Below the pieces are notes generated by a model, which was not told where the DNA came from, searched no databases, and saw only the letters and a list, made by a program, of their open reading frames with translations. A program made the position numbers and the translations under genes. Shown in pieces: positions 19,185-28,937 of a DNA stretch of 64,000 nt (position 1 is its first letter; each line of letters opens with the position of its first letter). This DNA comes from Nocardioides sp. L-11A. Its GTDB lineage: Bacteria > Actinomycetota > Actinomycetes > Propionibacteriales > Nocardioidaceae. The DNA is taken from assembly GCA_029961745.1 (NCBI GenBank), contig CP124680.1, forward strand, positions 4,154,001-4,218,000. The letters run 5' to 3'.

Positions 19185-20227
19185 CAGTTCTTCCTCCAGG
19201 AATGTGCGTTCAATGCGGTGAGGCCGGCGTCGAGCAGGGGGTGGATCGCCGCGCCGATGTCCTCGAAGCCCTCCCCGACCGTCTGGCCGGCGAGGAAGCG
19301 GTAGTGGATGCCCTCGAGGATCGCGGCGAGCTTGAAGGCCGCCAGGCCGAGGTACCAGCCGAAGCCGGACAGGTCGCGGTCGCTGGCCGCGGCGTAGCGG
19401 GCCACGATCTCGTCCTCGGTCAGGAAGCCCGGCGCGGTCGACGCGTCCGCGACGGCGTCCCCGATGGTCTCGGCGAGCCGGTGGTAGGTCAGCATGAGCG
19501 CCAGGTCGGTGAGCGGGTCGCCGAGGGTCGCCATCTCCCAGTCCAGTACGGCGGTCGCCCGGTCGCGCTCCGCCGCCCCCTCCGCACTGTCGATCAGCAC
19601 GTTGTCGAGACGGAAGTCGCCGTGCACGATCCCGGTGGTCGACTCGGCGGGCACCGAGGAGGCCAGCCTGCGGTGCAGCTCGTCGGCCGCGGGCAGGTCG
19701 CGGGTGTGCGACGCGTCGAGCTGCTTGCGCCAGCGCGCGACCTGGCGGCCGAGGAAGCCCTCGGGCCGGCCGAAGTCCGCCAGCCCCACCTCGGCCGGGC
19801 GGACCGCGTGCAGCGCGGCGAGGATGTCGACCAGGCGCTCGGAGATCGCCCGGGTCCGCTCGGCGCCGAGCGGGGCGAGCTCCCCGGCCCGGCGGTACGG
19901 CGTGCCGACGCAGCGCTCCATCACGTAGAACTCCGCGCCCACCACCGAGGAGTCGGCGCAGAACGCGTAGGTCCGCGGGACGGGGACGGCGGTGTCCTGA
20001 AGCGCCGACATGACGCGGTACTCGCGGCCCATGTCGTGGGCGGTCGCGAGCACGTGCCCCAGGGGCGGGCGGCGCACGATCCACTCCGACGTGCCGTCGG
20101 AGACCGCGAAGGTCAGGTTCGACTTGCCACCCGCGACCAGGTCGGCGGTCAGCGCGGCGCCCGCGCCGGGCACCGCCGCGGCCAGCCAGCTCCCGAGGGC
20201 GTCGAGGTCGAGGCCGGGCGGGTTCAC
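19184..20227 (-). CDS. APH-type phosphotransferase (ACAD10/LvaA-like kinase)
   Basis: 347 residues from GTG 20227, overlapping the SDR stop as GTGA. It has the aminoglycoside-phosphotransferase fold: an N-lobe Lys region (GGKSNLTFAV, WIVRRPP), the catalytic loop HGDFRLDNVL and the metal-binding LDWEMATLGDPLTDLAL. Sandwiched between an SDR and an acyl-CoA dehydrogenase, it most resembles the kinase that phosphorylates 4-hydroxyacyl-CoAs, not an antibiotic kinase. Confidence 0.87.
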
Positions 20228-20982
20228 TCGACGCCTCCGGTGAGGGTGACGCCGCCGTCGACGACGACGGTCTGGCCGGTGAGCCACGCGGCGTCGTCGG
20301 AGAGCAGGAAGGCGACCACGCTGCCGATGTCCTCGGGCTCGCCGAGCCGCTTGAGGGGGTACTGCGCGGCGACCTCGGCCTCGCGGCCCTCGTAGAGCGC
20401 GGTCGCGAACCTCGTCTTCACCACCGCGGGGGCCACCGCGTTGACCCGGATGTCCGGGCCGAGCTCGACAGCGAGCAGCTCGGTCATCGAGATGAGCATC
20501 GCCTTGCTGGCGCCGTACAGGCCGATGCCGGGGGCGGGCTTGACGCCGGAGACCGACGAGATGTTGACCACCGCGCCGCCGTGCTCCTTCATCCAGGCGG
20601 CATGCACCCGCTGGGTCCAGGCGAGCGCGGCCAGCACGTTGACGTCGACGACCTTGCGCGCGACGGCGAGGTCGAGGTCGATCATCGGGCCGTACGCCGG
20701 GTTGATGCCGGTGTTGTTGACGAGCAGGTCGGCGCTGCCGAAGGTCTCGATCGCCCGGCGTACGACGTCGGCCTGGTGCTCCTCGTCGTCGGCCTTGCCC
20801 GCGACGCCGAGCGCCCGGTCCGGGCCGCCCAGCGCGGCGACCGCCTCGTCGAGCGCGTCCTTGCCGCGTCCGGTGAGGACGACCCGGGCGCCCTCCGCGA
20901 CCAGCCGTTCGCCGATCGCGAGGCCGATGCCCCGGCTCGCCCCGGTGACGATCGCGGTCTTGCCGTCGAACCTCGTGCTCAC
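20224..20982 (-). CDS. SDR family oxidoreductase
   Basis: 252 residues from GTG 20982 (GAGG seven bases upstream); ATG 21000 is an alternative. It is a classical short-chain dehydrogenase: TGASRGIG cofactor motif at residues 13-20, NNTG in place of NNAG, catalytic Ser in NISSVSG, YGASK active-site Tyr/Lys, and a C-terminal GQTVVVDGG. First gene of the operon and nearest the TetR operator. In the proposed pathway it would interconvert 4-oxo- and 4-hydroxyacyl-CoA; a 3-oxoacyl reductase role is equally compatible with the sequence alone. Confidence 0.85.
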   Translation of the reverse strand: MSTRFDGKTAIVTGASRGIGLAIGERLVAEGARVVLTGRGKDALDEAVAALGGPDRALGVAGKADDEEHQADVVRRAIETFGSADLLVNNTGINPAYGPMIDLDLAVARKVVDVNVLAALAWTQRVHAAWMKEHGGAVVNISSVSGVKPAPGIGLYGASKAMLISMTELLAVELGPDIRVNAVAPAVVKTRFATALYEGREAEVAAQYPLKRLGEPEDIGSVVAFLLSDDAAWLTGQTVVVDGGVTLTGGVE

Positions 20983-21007
20983 GTGTCTGCCTCGCTCCAT
21001 CAGGTTA

Positions 21008-21023
21008 CTAAGCGCTTGCTTAG
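21008..21023. promoter_or_regulatory. Candidate TetR operator in divergent promoter
   Basis: A perfect palindrome CTAAGC-GCTT-GCTTAG in the 113-base gap between the SDR operon and the TetR gene. It lies between a TTACTA and a TAGCCT spaced 17 bases apart, a plausible plus-strand promoter, and about 25 bases from the SDR start. It is probably bound by the adjacent TetR protein to control both directions. Confidence 0.65.
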
Positions 21024-21095
21024 CGTGTAGCCTACCTTGCACGCGCACCGCCCGTGCCGTCAAGGGCGCGGCACCCCAGCACCGGAGGCCCGACG

Positions 21096-21686
21096 ATGAG
21101 CACCCCGTCCCGCGCCGAGGCCACCCGCGCCCGGCTGCTCGAGGCGGCCGTGACCGCCTTCGCGGAGAAGGGCTTCCACGGCACCACCACCCGCGACATC
21201 GCCGGCGCCGCCGGGATGAGCCCGGCCGCCGTCTACGTGCACCACCGGTCCAAGGAGGAACTGCTCTTCCTGATCTCCCGCGAGGGCCACCAGCAGGCGC
21301 TCGACGTCGTCCGCGCCGCCCGAGCGTCCTCGACCGACCCGGTCGAGCAGGCGGCGGCGGCCGGCCGGGCGTTCGCGGAGTTCCACGCCCACCACCACAC
21401 CGTCGCCCGGATCCTCAACTACGAGCTCGCCGCACTGAGCGAGGAGCACCGCGCCGAGATCGACGAGCTGCGCACCGGCATCGACCGCGAACTGCGCGCC
21501 CTGGTCCGCGACGGCGTCGCCGCCGGCGTCTTCGACACCCCCGATCCGGCCCTGGCCGCCACCGCACTGGCGTCGATGGGCGTCGACATCGCCCGCTGGT
21601 ACCGCGAGGACGGCGAGTGGTCGCCCACCCAGATCGGCGACTACTACGCCGACCTCGCGCTGCGGACCGTCGGGGCGGCGGGCTGA
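21096..21686 (+). CDS. TetR/AcrR family transcriptional regulator
   Basis: 196 residues from ATG 21096 with GGAGG seven bases upstream. The N-terminal HTH (TTTRDIAGAAGMSPAAVYVHHRSKEELL) is typical of the family. The C-terminal helical domain (AFAEFHAHHHTVARILNYELAAL) resembles regulators of acyl-CoA catabolism. Divergent from the SDR-kinase-ACAD operon with a palindrome between, so it is the likely local repressor; an acyl-CoA ligand is inferred. Confidence 0.88.
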   Translation: MSTPSRAEATRARLLEAAVTAFAEKGFHGTTTRDIAGAAGMSPAAVYVHHRSKEELLFLISREGHQQALDVVRAARASSTDPVEQAAAAGRAFAEFHAHHHTVARILNYELAALSEEHRAEIDELRTGIDRELRALVRDGVAAGVFDTPDPALAATALASMGVDIARWYREDGEWSPTQIGDYYADLALRTVGAAG

Positions 21687-21701
21687 CCGAGTCGGCCGCG
21701 G

Positions 21702-22283
21702 CTATTTCCAGGTGATGCTGGCGATGACCTGCTCGCGCAGCCGGTCGGCGCCGTCGAGGTCGACCGGAGTCTCGATCTGGACCGTCCACTGCCGGCCGTC
21801 GTGGATCCCGCCGATCCACGAGGAGTGAAGCTCGGCGTTGCTGCCCTCGGCGGCCCAGACCTCGACCCCGGCCACGACCCGGTTGTCGGTCCGGTGCGGG
21901 CGCGGGTCGTTCTTGGAGACCTGCAGGAAAGCCGCGGCGTCGGCCTCGAGGTCGGTCTGCACGGCACTGAGGTCGCTGAGCGTGATCGTCACGGGGAGCC
22001 CGGTGTCGCTCACGTAGGTCGCCGAGACCGTCAGCATGCCCGCCGGCGGCTTGAGCCACCGCGGCCCCTCGGTCAGGTGCAGGCGCAACGCGGCCACCTC
22101 GAGCATCTCGCCGGCGGCGGGCTCGACCGTCGCGGTCGGCGTGCCGGTGGCCTCGGAGGACGGCGGGGTGACCGGCGTCGAGACCGGCGTCCGACCCGGC
22201 TCGTCGGCGCACGCCGCGAGGGCCGCGACCAGAGCACCGGAGGCGAGGGCCGCGAGCGCGGCGCGAGGAACCCGAGACCACAT
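21702..22283 (-). CDS. Lipoprotein, paralogue of the 5282-5920 gene
   Basis: 193 residues with a signal peptide ending in the lipobox LAAC, a Thr/Pro/Glu-rich linker, and a domain of about 140 residues. The domain is similar along its whole length to the lipoprotein at 5282-5920. A GGAAGGA ribosome site precedes ATG 22283. No catalytic motif is seen. It ends 15 bases from the convergent TetR gene. Confidence 0.78.
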   Translation of the reverse strand: MWSRVPRAALAALASGALVAALAACADEPGRTPVSTPVTPPSSEATGTPTATVEPAAGEMLEVAALRLHLTEGPRWLKPPAGMLTVSATYVSDTGLPVTITLSDLSAVQTDLEADAAAFLQVSKNDPRPHRTDNRVVAGVEVWAAEGSNAELHSSWIGGIHDGRQWTVQIETPVDLDGADRLREQVIASITWK

Positions 22284-22388
22284 CCGACCTGTCCTTCCCG
22301 ACGGGGCAGTGGCGGCGCCACCCTAGCAACGGGTCGCGCCGCCCAGAGCGACCGAATCGATCCGTCTTCCATCCAGTGATCTCTGTTT

Positions 22389-22401
22389 TAGAATCGGCTC
22401 G
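22389..22401 (+). promoter_or_regulatory. Possible leaderless promoter of the HTH gene
   Basis: TAGAAT at 22389-22394 is a good -10 element, and the GTG start follows after six bases, where transcription would begin. No ribosome site lies before the GTG. The -35 region (about 22366) is poor. Confidence 0.5.
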
Positions 22402-23114
22402 TGGACCTCGACACCGGCACCGCCGCGATCGGCGCGCTAGCGGACCCGACCCGGCGCTCGCTCTACGCGTACGTCGCCGGGCGGGCCACGTCCGTCGGGC
22501 GGGATGAGGCGGCCACCGCCCTGGGCCTGGCCAAGCACACGGTGAGCTTCCATCTGGACCGGCTGGCCGAGGAGGGCCTGCTGGAGGTCGAGTTCCGGCG
22601 GCTCAGCGGGCGCTCGGGCCCCGGCGCGGGTCGGCCCAGCAAGCTCTACCGCCGCGCCGAGCGCGAGTTCGCGATCACCCTCCCGCCGCGACGCTACGAC
22701 CTCGTCGGCGACATCCTCGCCGCCGCCGTCAGCCGGGCCGGATCGGGGCAGGACCTCGACGCCGCACTCGCGGCGTCCGCTCACGCCGAGGGGCGCGCGG
22801 TGGCCGACGCGGCCGGCGGCATCCCCGCCCCCGCCGGACTCCGCGAGCTCGCCTCGGTGCTGGCCGGCCAGGGCTACGAGCCTGCCGTCGAGCCCGACGC
22901 CGTGCTGCTGTCGAACTGCCCGTTCGACGCGCTCGCGCAGAAGCACACCGAGGTCGTGTGCGGCCTCAACCGCTCGTTCGTCCAGGGCGTCGCCGACGGC
23001 CTGGGCTGCACCGCGACGACGGCCCACCTCGAGCCGACCGCGGGTCGCTGCTGCGTCGCCGTACGGCGCGACGTCGGGCGCGGCCATGGACAGGCGCCGC
23101 CGGACGGAGAATGA
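22401..23114 (+). CDS. ArsR/SufR-like HTH regulator with C-terminal Cys cluster
   Basis: 237 residues. An N-terminal winged-helix domain (LADPTRRSLYAYVAG, AKHTVSFHLDRLAEEGLL) is followed by a domain with four Cys in the order NCPF, VVCG, GLGC and RCCV. This layout is shared with SufR-like regulators, where Cys residues hold a redox-sensitive iron-sulfur cluster. The start is a GTG with no ribosome site, suggesting a leaderless message. Its stop overlaps the methyltransferase start (ATGA), so it likely regulates its own operon. Confidence 0.8.
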   Translation: MDLDTGTAAIGALADPTRRSLYAYVAGRATSVGRDEAATALGLAKHTVSFHLDRLAEEGLLEVEFRRLSGRSGPGAGRPSKLYRRAEREFAITLPPRRYDLVGDILAAAVSRAGSGQDLDAALAASAHAEGRAVADAAGGIPAPAGLRELASVLAGQGYEPAVEPDAVLLSNCPFDALAQKHTEVVCGLNRSFVQGVADGLGCTATTAHLEPTAGRCCVAVRRDVGRGHGQAPPDGE

Positions 23115-23890
23115 TCGACGACGTGGCCATGTTCGAGGTCGCGGCCGACGCCTACGTCCGCTTCATGGGGACCTTCTCCGGCCCCCTCGCGGGGCTGTTC
23201 GCCGACGTCGGCCTGGCCGGCGTCGACCCGACCGCACCCGTCCTCGACGTGGGCTGCGGTCCCGGCATGCTCACCGCCGAGCTGGTCCGTCGCCAGGGCG
23301 CGGCCCGCGTCGCGGCCGTCGACCCCGTCGCGTCCTTCGTGACGGCGACCGCCGCGGCCCACCCGGGCGCCGACGTACGTGCGGCGTCGGCGGAGACCCT
23401 CCCCTTCGCCGACGCCGTCTTCGGGGCGACCCTCGCCCAACTCGTCGTGAACTTCATGAGCGACCCGGCGGCCGGTGCGAGCGAGATGCGCCGGGTGACC
23501 CGGCCCGGGGGCCGGGTGAGCGCCTGCGTCTGGGACCACGCGGGCGGGCGCGGACCACTGTCCCCCCTCTGGCGCGCCGCTCGGGCACTCGACCCCGCCG
23601 TCGGCGGCGAAGGCGCGTTGCCGGGCGCCCACGGTGGCGACCTCACGGCCCTGCTCGGCGCGGCCGGGCTGCGCGAGGTCACCGAGGTCGAGCTGACCGT
23701 GGCCGTGAGATTCGCCCGCTTCGACGACTGGTGGGAGCCCTACACCCTCGGCGTCGGTCCCGCCGGCGCCTACGTCGCCGGCCTCGACGACCCGACACGT
23801 GAGCGCTTGGAGGCCGTCCTGGTCCGCGAGCTCGGCCCCGGACCGTTCACGGTCGCCGGCACGGCGTGGGCGGCCTCCGGTGTCGCCTGA
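23111..23890 (+). CDS. Class I SAM-dependent methyltransferase
   Basis: 259 residues from ATG 23111, coupled to the upstream gene by ATGA. SAM-binding motif I is VLDVGCGPGML (about residue 46), followed by AAVDPVASFV and the motif IV/V region ETLPFADAVFGATLAQLVVNF. It is a Methyltransf_11-type enzyme. The substrate cannot be predicted. Confidence 0.85.
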   Translation: MIDDVAMFEVAADAYVRFMGTFSGPLAGLFADVGLAGVDPTAPVLDVGCGPGMLTAELVRRQGAARVAAVDPVASFVTATAAAHPGADVRAASAETLPFADAVFGATLAQLVVNFMSDPAAGASEMRRVTRPGGRVSACVWDHAGGRGPLSPLWRAARALDPAVGGEGALPGAHGGDLTALLGAAGLREVTEVELTVAVRFARFDDWWEPYTLGVGPAGAYVAGLDDPTRERLEAVLVRELGPGPFTVAGTAWAASGVA

Positions 23891-24047
23891 CGGCCGCGCC
23901 GCGCTCGACCGCTGGATCATCTCCGGCGGCCACTGGGAGGTGCTCGGCGAGCGGGACGGCATGGCCACCGTGGCGCTGCTGACCTGCGACGGCGGCCAGG
24001 AGATGGACCGGGTGATGCTGCCCGTCGACGCTCTTCCGCACGACTGA
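23880..24047 (+). CDS. Small conserved protein
   Basis: A 55-residue protein from GTG 23880, overlapping the methyltransferase end by 11 bases. The sequence (WEVLGERDGMATVALLTCDGGQEMDRVM) forms a compact predicted beta fold with one Cys. I believe similar short proteins with an ALLTCDGGxExDR pattern occur in other actinobacteria, but this needs a search. Function unknown. Confidence 0.6.
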   Translation: MSPDGRAALDRWIISGGHWEVLGERDGMATVALLTCDGGQEMDRVMLPVDALPHD

Positions 24048-24061
24048 GTCGCCGACCGAAT

Positions 24062-24079
24062 TGTCCCGCCAGCGGGACA
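24062..24079. promoter_or_regulatory. Palindrome upstream of hutU, candidate IclR operator
   Basis: A perfect inverted repeat TGTCCCGC-CA-GCGGGACA, 83 bases before the hutU start. Its core TCCCG-N4-CGGGA recurs at 28939-28952 between iclR and the SARP gene. Confidence 0.6.
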
Positions 24080-24161
24080 CAAATGTCCTCTGTGACCTCC
24101 CGCACACCTGCCTCGCGCACCCAGGATGACTGGCACGAAGCGTCGAGAGCAGGAGCCCCGC

Positions 24162-25829
24162 ATGACAGTCGTGTCCCCCGTCCGCACCCTCCGATCCCCG
24201 CGTGGCAGCGGGCTCTCCACCCTCGGGTGGGAGCAGGAGGCCGTGTACCGGATGCTGCACAACAACCTCGACCCCGACGTCGCGGAGAACCCCGCCGACC
24301 TCGTCGTGTACGGCGGCTCGGGCAAGGCCGCGCGCGACTGGGCGTCGTTCGACGCGATCGCCCGCCGACTCATCACGCTGCGCTCGGACCAGACCCTGCT
24401 CGTGCAGTCGGGCAAGCCGGTCGGCGTCCTGGACACGACGCCCGAGGCACCGCGCGTCCTCATCGCCAACGGCAACCTGGTCGGCGACTGGGCCAACTGG
24501 GACGAGTTCCGCCGCCTCGACGAGCTCGGCCTGATCATGTTCGGTCAGATGACCGCCGGCTCGTGGCTCTACATCGGCAGCCAGGGCATCGTGCAGGGCA
24601 CCTACGAGACCTTCTCGGCGGTGGCCCGGCAGCGGTTCGGAGGCGACCTCGGCGGCACCATCACGGTGACCGCGGGCCTCGGCGGCATGGGCGGCGCCCA
24701 GCCGCTCGCCGTCACGATGAACGGCGGCGTCGCGATCTGCCTCGACGTCGACCCGGCCAAGGTCGCCCGCCGGGTCGAGCTCGGCTACCTCGACACGGTC
24801 GCCGACAGCCCGGAGGCCGCGCTGCGGCTGGCCGAGGAGGCGGCCGCGGCCCGGCGGCCGCTCTCGATCGGGGTGTGCGCCAACGCGGCCGAGGTGCTGC
24901 CGGCGTACCTGCGCAGCGGTGCCCGCATCGACGTCGTCACCGACCAGACCTCGGCGCACGAGCCGCTGACCTACCTGCCCGCCGGCGAGGACCTCGACGG
25001 GTGGACCGAGAAGGTACGCCGGGACCCGGCCGGCTGCCACGAGCAGGCCCTGGCCTCGATGGCCGCGCACGTCGAGGCGATGCTCGGCTTCCGCCGCGCC
25101 GGCGCGGTGGTCTTCGACTACGGCAACTCGCTGCGCGCGTTCGCCGCCCAGGGCGGCTGCGCCGACGCCTTCGAGATCCCCGGCTTCGTTCAGGAGTACG
25201 TCCGCCCGCTCTTCAGCGAGGGCCGCGGCCCGTTCCGCTGGGTCGCGCTCTCCGGCGACCGGGCCGACATCGCCCGGACCGACCGGGCCGTCGCCGAGCT
25301 CTTCCCCGACGACGAGGGCTTGCAGCGCTGGCTGCGGCTGGCCGGCGACCGGGTACCCCAGCAGGGTCTGCCCGCCCGGATCTGCTGGCTGGGCCACGGT
25401 CAGCGCGACCTGGCGGCCCTCGCCTTCAACGACCTGGTACGACGCGGCGAGGTCGCCGCGCCGATCGTGGTCGGCCGCGACCACTTCGACGGCGGCTCGG
25501 TCGCGTCGCCGTACCGGGAGACCGAGGGGATGCTCGACGGCTCCGACGCCATCGCGGACTGGCCGCTGCTCAACGCGCTGGTCAACGTCGCCTCCGGCGC
25601 CTCGTGGGTCTCGATCCACCACGGCGGCGGGGTCGGCATGGGCAAGTCGATCCACTCCGGTCAGGTCTGCGTCGCCGACGGCACCGACCAGGCCGCTGCG
25701 CGGCTGGCCCGGGTGTTCCGCAACGACTCCGCGACGGCCGTGCTCCGGCACGCCGACGCGGGCTACCCGATCGCCCGGGAGTGCGCCGAGCGCACGGGGC
25801 TCGAGATCCCGATGGGAGACGCCCGATGA
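24162..25829 (+). CDS. hutU: Urocanate hydratase or close relative
   Basis: 555 residues from ATG 24162 (AGGAG six bases upstream), the normal family length. It hydrates urocanate to imidazolonepropionate using NAD+ as an electrophile. Seen: [35 protein letters not shown], the NAD region [24 protein letters not shown], and [10 protein letters not shown] with Cys408 at the place of the functionally important Cys410 of the Pseudomonas enzyme. Differences from actinobacterial HutU sequences as I recall them include MLHNN for MLMNN and PLFSEGRG for PLFCEGKG. No hutH, hutI or later hut gene is nearby, so a modified urocanate is a possible substrate. Confidence 0.88.
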   Translation: MTVVSPVRTLRSPRGSGLSTLGWEQEAVYRMLHNNLDPDVAENPADLVVYGGSGKAARDWASFDAIARRLITLRSDQTLLVQSGKPVGVLDTTPEAPRVLIANGNLVGDWANWDEFRRLDELGLIMFGQMTAGSWLYIGSQGIVQGTYETFSAVARQRFGGDLGGTITVTAGLGGMGGAQPLAVTMNGGVAICLDVDPAKVARRVELGYLDTVADSPEAALRLAEEAAAARRPLSIGVCANAAEVLPAYLRSGARIDVVTDQTSAHEPLTYLPAGEDLDGWTEKVRRDPAGCHEQALASMAAHVEAMLGFRRAGAVVFDYGNSLRAFAAQGGCADAFEIPGFVQEYVRPLFSEGRGPFRWVALSGDRADIARTDRAVAELFPDDEGLQRWLRLAGDRVPQQGLPARICWLGHGQRDLAALAFNDLVRRGEVAAPIVVGRDHFDGGSVASPYRETEGMLDGSDAIADWPLLNALVNVASGASWVSIHHGGGVGMGKSIHSGQVCVADGTDQAAARLARVFRNDSATAVLRHADAGYPIARECAERTGLEIPMGDAR

Positions 25830-26869
25830 GCACTCCGCAGACCGCGCCGAAGGACACGGACGTGGAGGTCTTCGCGCTGAGCTTCGTGCCGGCCACCGAG
25901 TTCCCCGACCTCGCCGTCCACTACGAGAAGTCGGGCTGGCACGGCCTCCTCGCCGCCGACAGCCAGAACCTCACCGGCGACCCGTTCGCCGCGATCTCGG
26001 TCGCCGCGACCCGCACCGAGCGGATCCGGCTCGGCACCGGCGTCACCAACCCGGTCACCCGGCACGTCGCCGCGCTCGCCTCCGCAGCCGCGACCGCGCA
26101 CGCCTTCTCGGACGGGCGGATGGTGCTCGGCATCGGCCGCGGCGACTCCTCGCTCTCCCACATCGGCCGCGGTCCCGCGCCGGTACCCGAGTTCGAGGAG
26201 GTGCTGACCCGGCTCCGCGGCTACCTCAACGAGGGCCGCACCCAGATCGACGAGTTCGAGAGCCGGATGGACTGGATCGCCGAGACCGGCCTGCCGCCCG
26301 TCCCGATCGAGGTCGCCGCGTCCGGACCGCGCGTGATCAAGCTCGGCGCCTGCCTCGCCGACCGCCTGGTGCTCACCGTCGGCGTCGAGCCCGAGCCGAT
26401 CGCGCAGGCGCTGGAGACGGCGCGCAAGGCGCGCGCCGACGTGGGGCTCGACCCCGACGGCATCCGGTACGGCGCGTACCTCAACGTCGCCACCCACCGC
26501 GACCTCGACGTCGCCAACCAGCTCGTCTCGGGCAGCCTCAGCGTCCTCGCCAGGTTCGCGGATCGCGACCAGCGCTCGAAGCTCCACGGCGACTACCGGA
26601 TCGACACCCATGCGAACCTCCGCACGACGCCGAGCGAGGAGGACCGGATCCTGCGGGAGCGGTTCGCCATCGTCGGCGACCCCGACCACTGCGTCGCGCG
26701 GATCCAGCCCCTCATCGACCTCGGGCTGGACTTCGTGATCGTGGCCGGTCATTCTCGCGACGCACGCCGGCAGGACCTGCTGGACAGCGCCGCGCTCCTG
26801 GGCGCGGAGGTCATCCCCGCGCTCCGCCCCGCAGCGCACCCCTTCACCAGTGAGGTCCACCCGTCATGA
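25826..26869 (+). CDS. LLM class flavin-dependent oxidoreductase
   Basis: 347 residues; ATG 25826 overlaps the hutU stop as ATGA. It is a luciferase-like TIM-barrel enzyme using F420 or [93 protein letters not shown]. Similar proteins include F420-dependent reductases and FMN monooxygenases; the cofactor cannot be told from sequence alone. Its coupling to hutU suggests action on the imidazolone product or on the incoming substrate. Confidence 0.85.
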   Translation: MSTPQTAPKDTDVEVFALSFVPATEFPDLAVHYEKSGWHGLLAADSQNLTGDPFAAISVAATRTERIRLGTGVTNPVTRHVAALASAAATAHAFSDGRMVLGIGRGDSSLSHIGRGPAPVPEFEEVLTRLRGYLNEGRTQIDEFESRMDWIAETGLPPVPIEVAASGPRVIKLGACLADRLVLTVGVEPEPIAQALETARKARADVGLDPDGIRYGAYLNVATHRDLDVANQLVSGSLSVLARFADRDQRSKLHGDYRIDTHANLRTTPSEEDRILRERFAIVGDPDHCVARIQPLIDLGLDFVIVAGHSRDARRQDLLDSAALLGAEVIPALRPAAHPFTSEVHPS

Positions 26870-28143
26870 CCACAGCACCCACCCCCTCCGCCGGGCTGCG
26901 CCGCTCGGCACCGCGCTCGTCCTGGCGCTCCGTCGTCGCCGCCGGCCTCGGCAACGTCATGGAGTGGTACGACGTCATCATCTACGCCTACATGGCGCCG
27001 GTGCTGGCCGTCCTCTTCTTCCCGAAGTCCGACCAGACCGCCGGTCTGATCAGCACGTACGCCGGCCTCCTGATCAGCTACCTGATCCGTCCCGTCGGGG
27101 CGATGGTGATCGGCAACCTGGCCGACAAGCACGGCCGCAAGGCAGCGCTGACGCTCACGATCGGGCTGATGACGCTCGGCGTCGCGATCATCGCCGTGAC
27201 GCCGACCTACGCCAGCATCGGGCTGGCCGCACCCGCGATCCTGATGGTGTCGCGGCTGATCCAGGGCTTCTCCGCCGGCGGCGAGTTCGGCGCCGCGACG
27301 ACGTTCATGGCCGAGAGCGCCCAGGTCGGCCGCCGGTTCCTGGCGAGCTGGCAGGCCGCCACCCAGGGCATGGCGATGATCCTCGCCGGCGTCTCCGGCT
27401 GGCTGCTGTTCACGACCGTCGACACCGAGACGATGCACGCGTGGGCCTGGCGACTGCCGTTCATCTTCGGCATCCTGATCGGCCCGATCGGGCTGTGGAT
27501 CCGCAACCGGATCCCCGACACAGAGGAGTTCCGCGCCACCGAGCCGATCGCGAACCCGCTGCGCACCACGCTGCGCGACCACTGGGGCCGGGTGCTCGTC
27601 GGCACCCTCTGCGTCGGCATGGCCGGCATGGGCGTCTACCTGATCACCTTCCTCGCCGCCTACGCGCTGCGCCTCGACCTCGCGCAGTGGTCCGGGTACG
27701 CCGCCGCGGCGACGGCCGGCGCGGTGATCGCGGTGCTGGCCCCCTGCTTCGGCCGGCTCGCCGACCGGATCGGCGCCGTACCGATCCTGCTGACCGCGGC
27801 CGTCGTCGGCTTCGTCAGCATCTACCCGCTGCTGTCGTTCCTCCTCAGCCACCGCACCACCGGGGCGCTGATCCTGGTCGAGGCGTTCATCGGCGTGATC
27901 ATCGCGGCCTACTTCGGCACCCTGACCGGGCTGCTGGTCGAGCTGTTCGACACCGAGGTGCGCACCACCGGCATCGCGCTGTCCTACAACGTCGGGATGA
28001 TCTTCATGGGCAGTCTCGGACCCCTGCTGCTGACCGCGTGGAGCGACGTGACGCTGCGCGCGCCGGCGTACTACTTCATGATGATCGCGCCGCTGTCGGT
28101 GATCGGCGTGGTGCTCGCCCGCAAGCTCTACCGGCAGCCCTGA
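26866..28143 (+). CDS. MFS transporter, metabolite:H+ symporter type
   Basis: 425 residues with 12 predicted membrane helices; ATG 26866 overlaps the upstream stop as ATGA. MHS-family marks are NVMEWYDVIIYAYMAPVLA, RPVGAMVIGNLADKHGRK and LIQGFSAGGEFGAATTFMAE. These symporters import carboxylates, betaines and similar small molecules, so it probably imports the substrate of the hutU/LLM enzymes. It ends 12 bases from convergent iclR. Confidence 0.88.
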   Translation: MTTAPTPSAGLRRSAPRSSWRSVVAAGLGNVMEWYDVIIYAYMAPVLAVLFFPKSDQTAGLISTYAGLLISYLIRPVGAMVIGNLADKHGRKAALTLTIGLMTLGVAIIAVTPTYASIGLAAPAILMVSRLIQGFSAGGEFGAATTFMAESAQVGRRFLASWQAATQGMAMILAGVSGWLLFTTVDTETMHAWAWRLPFIFGILIGPIGLWIRNRIPDTEEFRATEPIANPLRTTLRDHWGRVLVGTLCVGMAGMGVYLITFLAAYALRLDLAQWSGYAAAATAGAVIAVLAPCFGRLADRIGAVPILLTAAVVGFVSIYPLLSFLLSHRTTGALILVEAFIGVIIAAYFGTLTGLLVELFDTEVRTTGIALSYNVGMIFMGSLGPLLLTAWSDVTLRAPAYYFMMIAPLSVIGVVLARKLYRQP

Positions 28144-28155
28144 GCCGCCCGCGCG

Positions 28156-28908
28156 TCAGTGCCGCACTCGCTCGCTCAGCCGCTCGGCGGCCTGGACGGC
28201 GAGTGCGGCCAGCGCGGGCAGGGTGTCGAGATGCGCCTCGGGGAAGGTCAGCGTGAACGACCCGAGCGGCAGACCGTTGTCGTCGACCGCGGCGGCCGAG
28301 ACCGAGGCCAGGTCGGGCATGATCCAGCCCTGCTCGAAGGCGTACCCGTCGCGCCGTACCGTCGTCAGGGCGCGGCGCAGCTCGGTCGGTGACTGCGGGC
28401 CGAGCCCGCGCCGGGTGAAGAAGGACTCCTTCGACGGGAACAGCGCGCGCACCTGCGGCACCGGCAGCCGGGCCAGCAGGGCCAGTCCGCTGGCGGTGAG
28501 GTGGGCGGGCAGCCGCACACCCACCTCGCTGATCAGCACCGGCCGACCGGGCGCCCGCTCCTCGATCAGGTAGACGACATCGCTGCCGTGCAGGATCGTG
28601 AAGTGCCCGTTGTGGCCGGCGTCGTCGACGAGCCGGTTGACGATCGGCTGGGCGATCCGGCGCAGCGGCGCCTGGCGCTGGTACGCCGACCCCAGCTCGT
28701 GCGCCGCGATCCCGAGCCCGTAGCGGCGCCGCTCCGCGTGGTGGCGGACGTAGCCGTGCTCGATCAGCACGTCGAGCAGGTAGTACGTCGTCGACCGGGC
28801 CAGGCCGAGCTCGCGCGCGACGTGGCTGGCCGAGACCGGCTCGACGCTCCCCGAGATCACCCGCAGCACGTCGAGTGCCTGGGCCGCGGCCGGCGCGCGT
28901 CGCTCCAT
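28156..28908 (-). CDS. IclR family transcriptional regulator
   Basis: 250 residues from ATG 28908 (GGAAGG nine bases upstream); ATG 28917 is possible. The N-terminal winged helix (SASHVARELGLARSTTYYLLDVL) and the C-terminal IclR effector domain (GHNGHFTILHGSDVVYLIEE, VRLPAHLTASGLALLA) are complete. Convergent with the transporter gene and divergent from the SARP gene. A palindrome 30 bases upstream shares its core with the one before hutU, so it probably controls both. Confidence 0.88.
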   Translation of the reverse strand: MERRAPAAAQALDVLRVISGSVEPVSASHVARELGLARSTTYYLLDVLIEHGYVRHHAERRRYGLGIAAHELGSAYQRQAPLRRIAQPIVNRLVDDAGHNGHFTILHGSDVVYLIEERAPGRPVLISEVGVRLPAHLTASGLALLARLPVPQVRALFPSKESFFTRRGLGPQSPTELRRALTTVRRDGYAFEQGWIMPDLASVSAAAVDDNGLPLGSFTLTFPEAHLDTLPALAALAVQAAERLSERVRH

Positions 28909-28937
28909 GACCCGCATCCTTCCAGTCGCTCCCGGTC

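Noticed and set aside
24162..25829. Loss of the catalytic Cys in HutU because of PLFSEG instead of PLFCEG
   Set aside because: By position the functional Cys410 matches the Cys in PARICW (residue 408), which is present. The PLFC Cys is a different residue.
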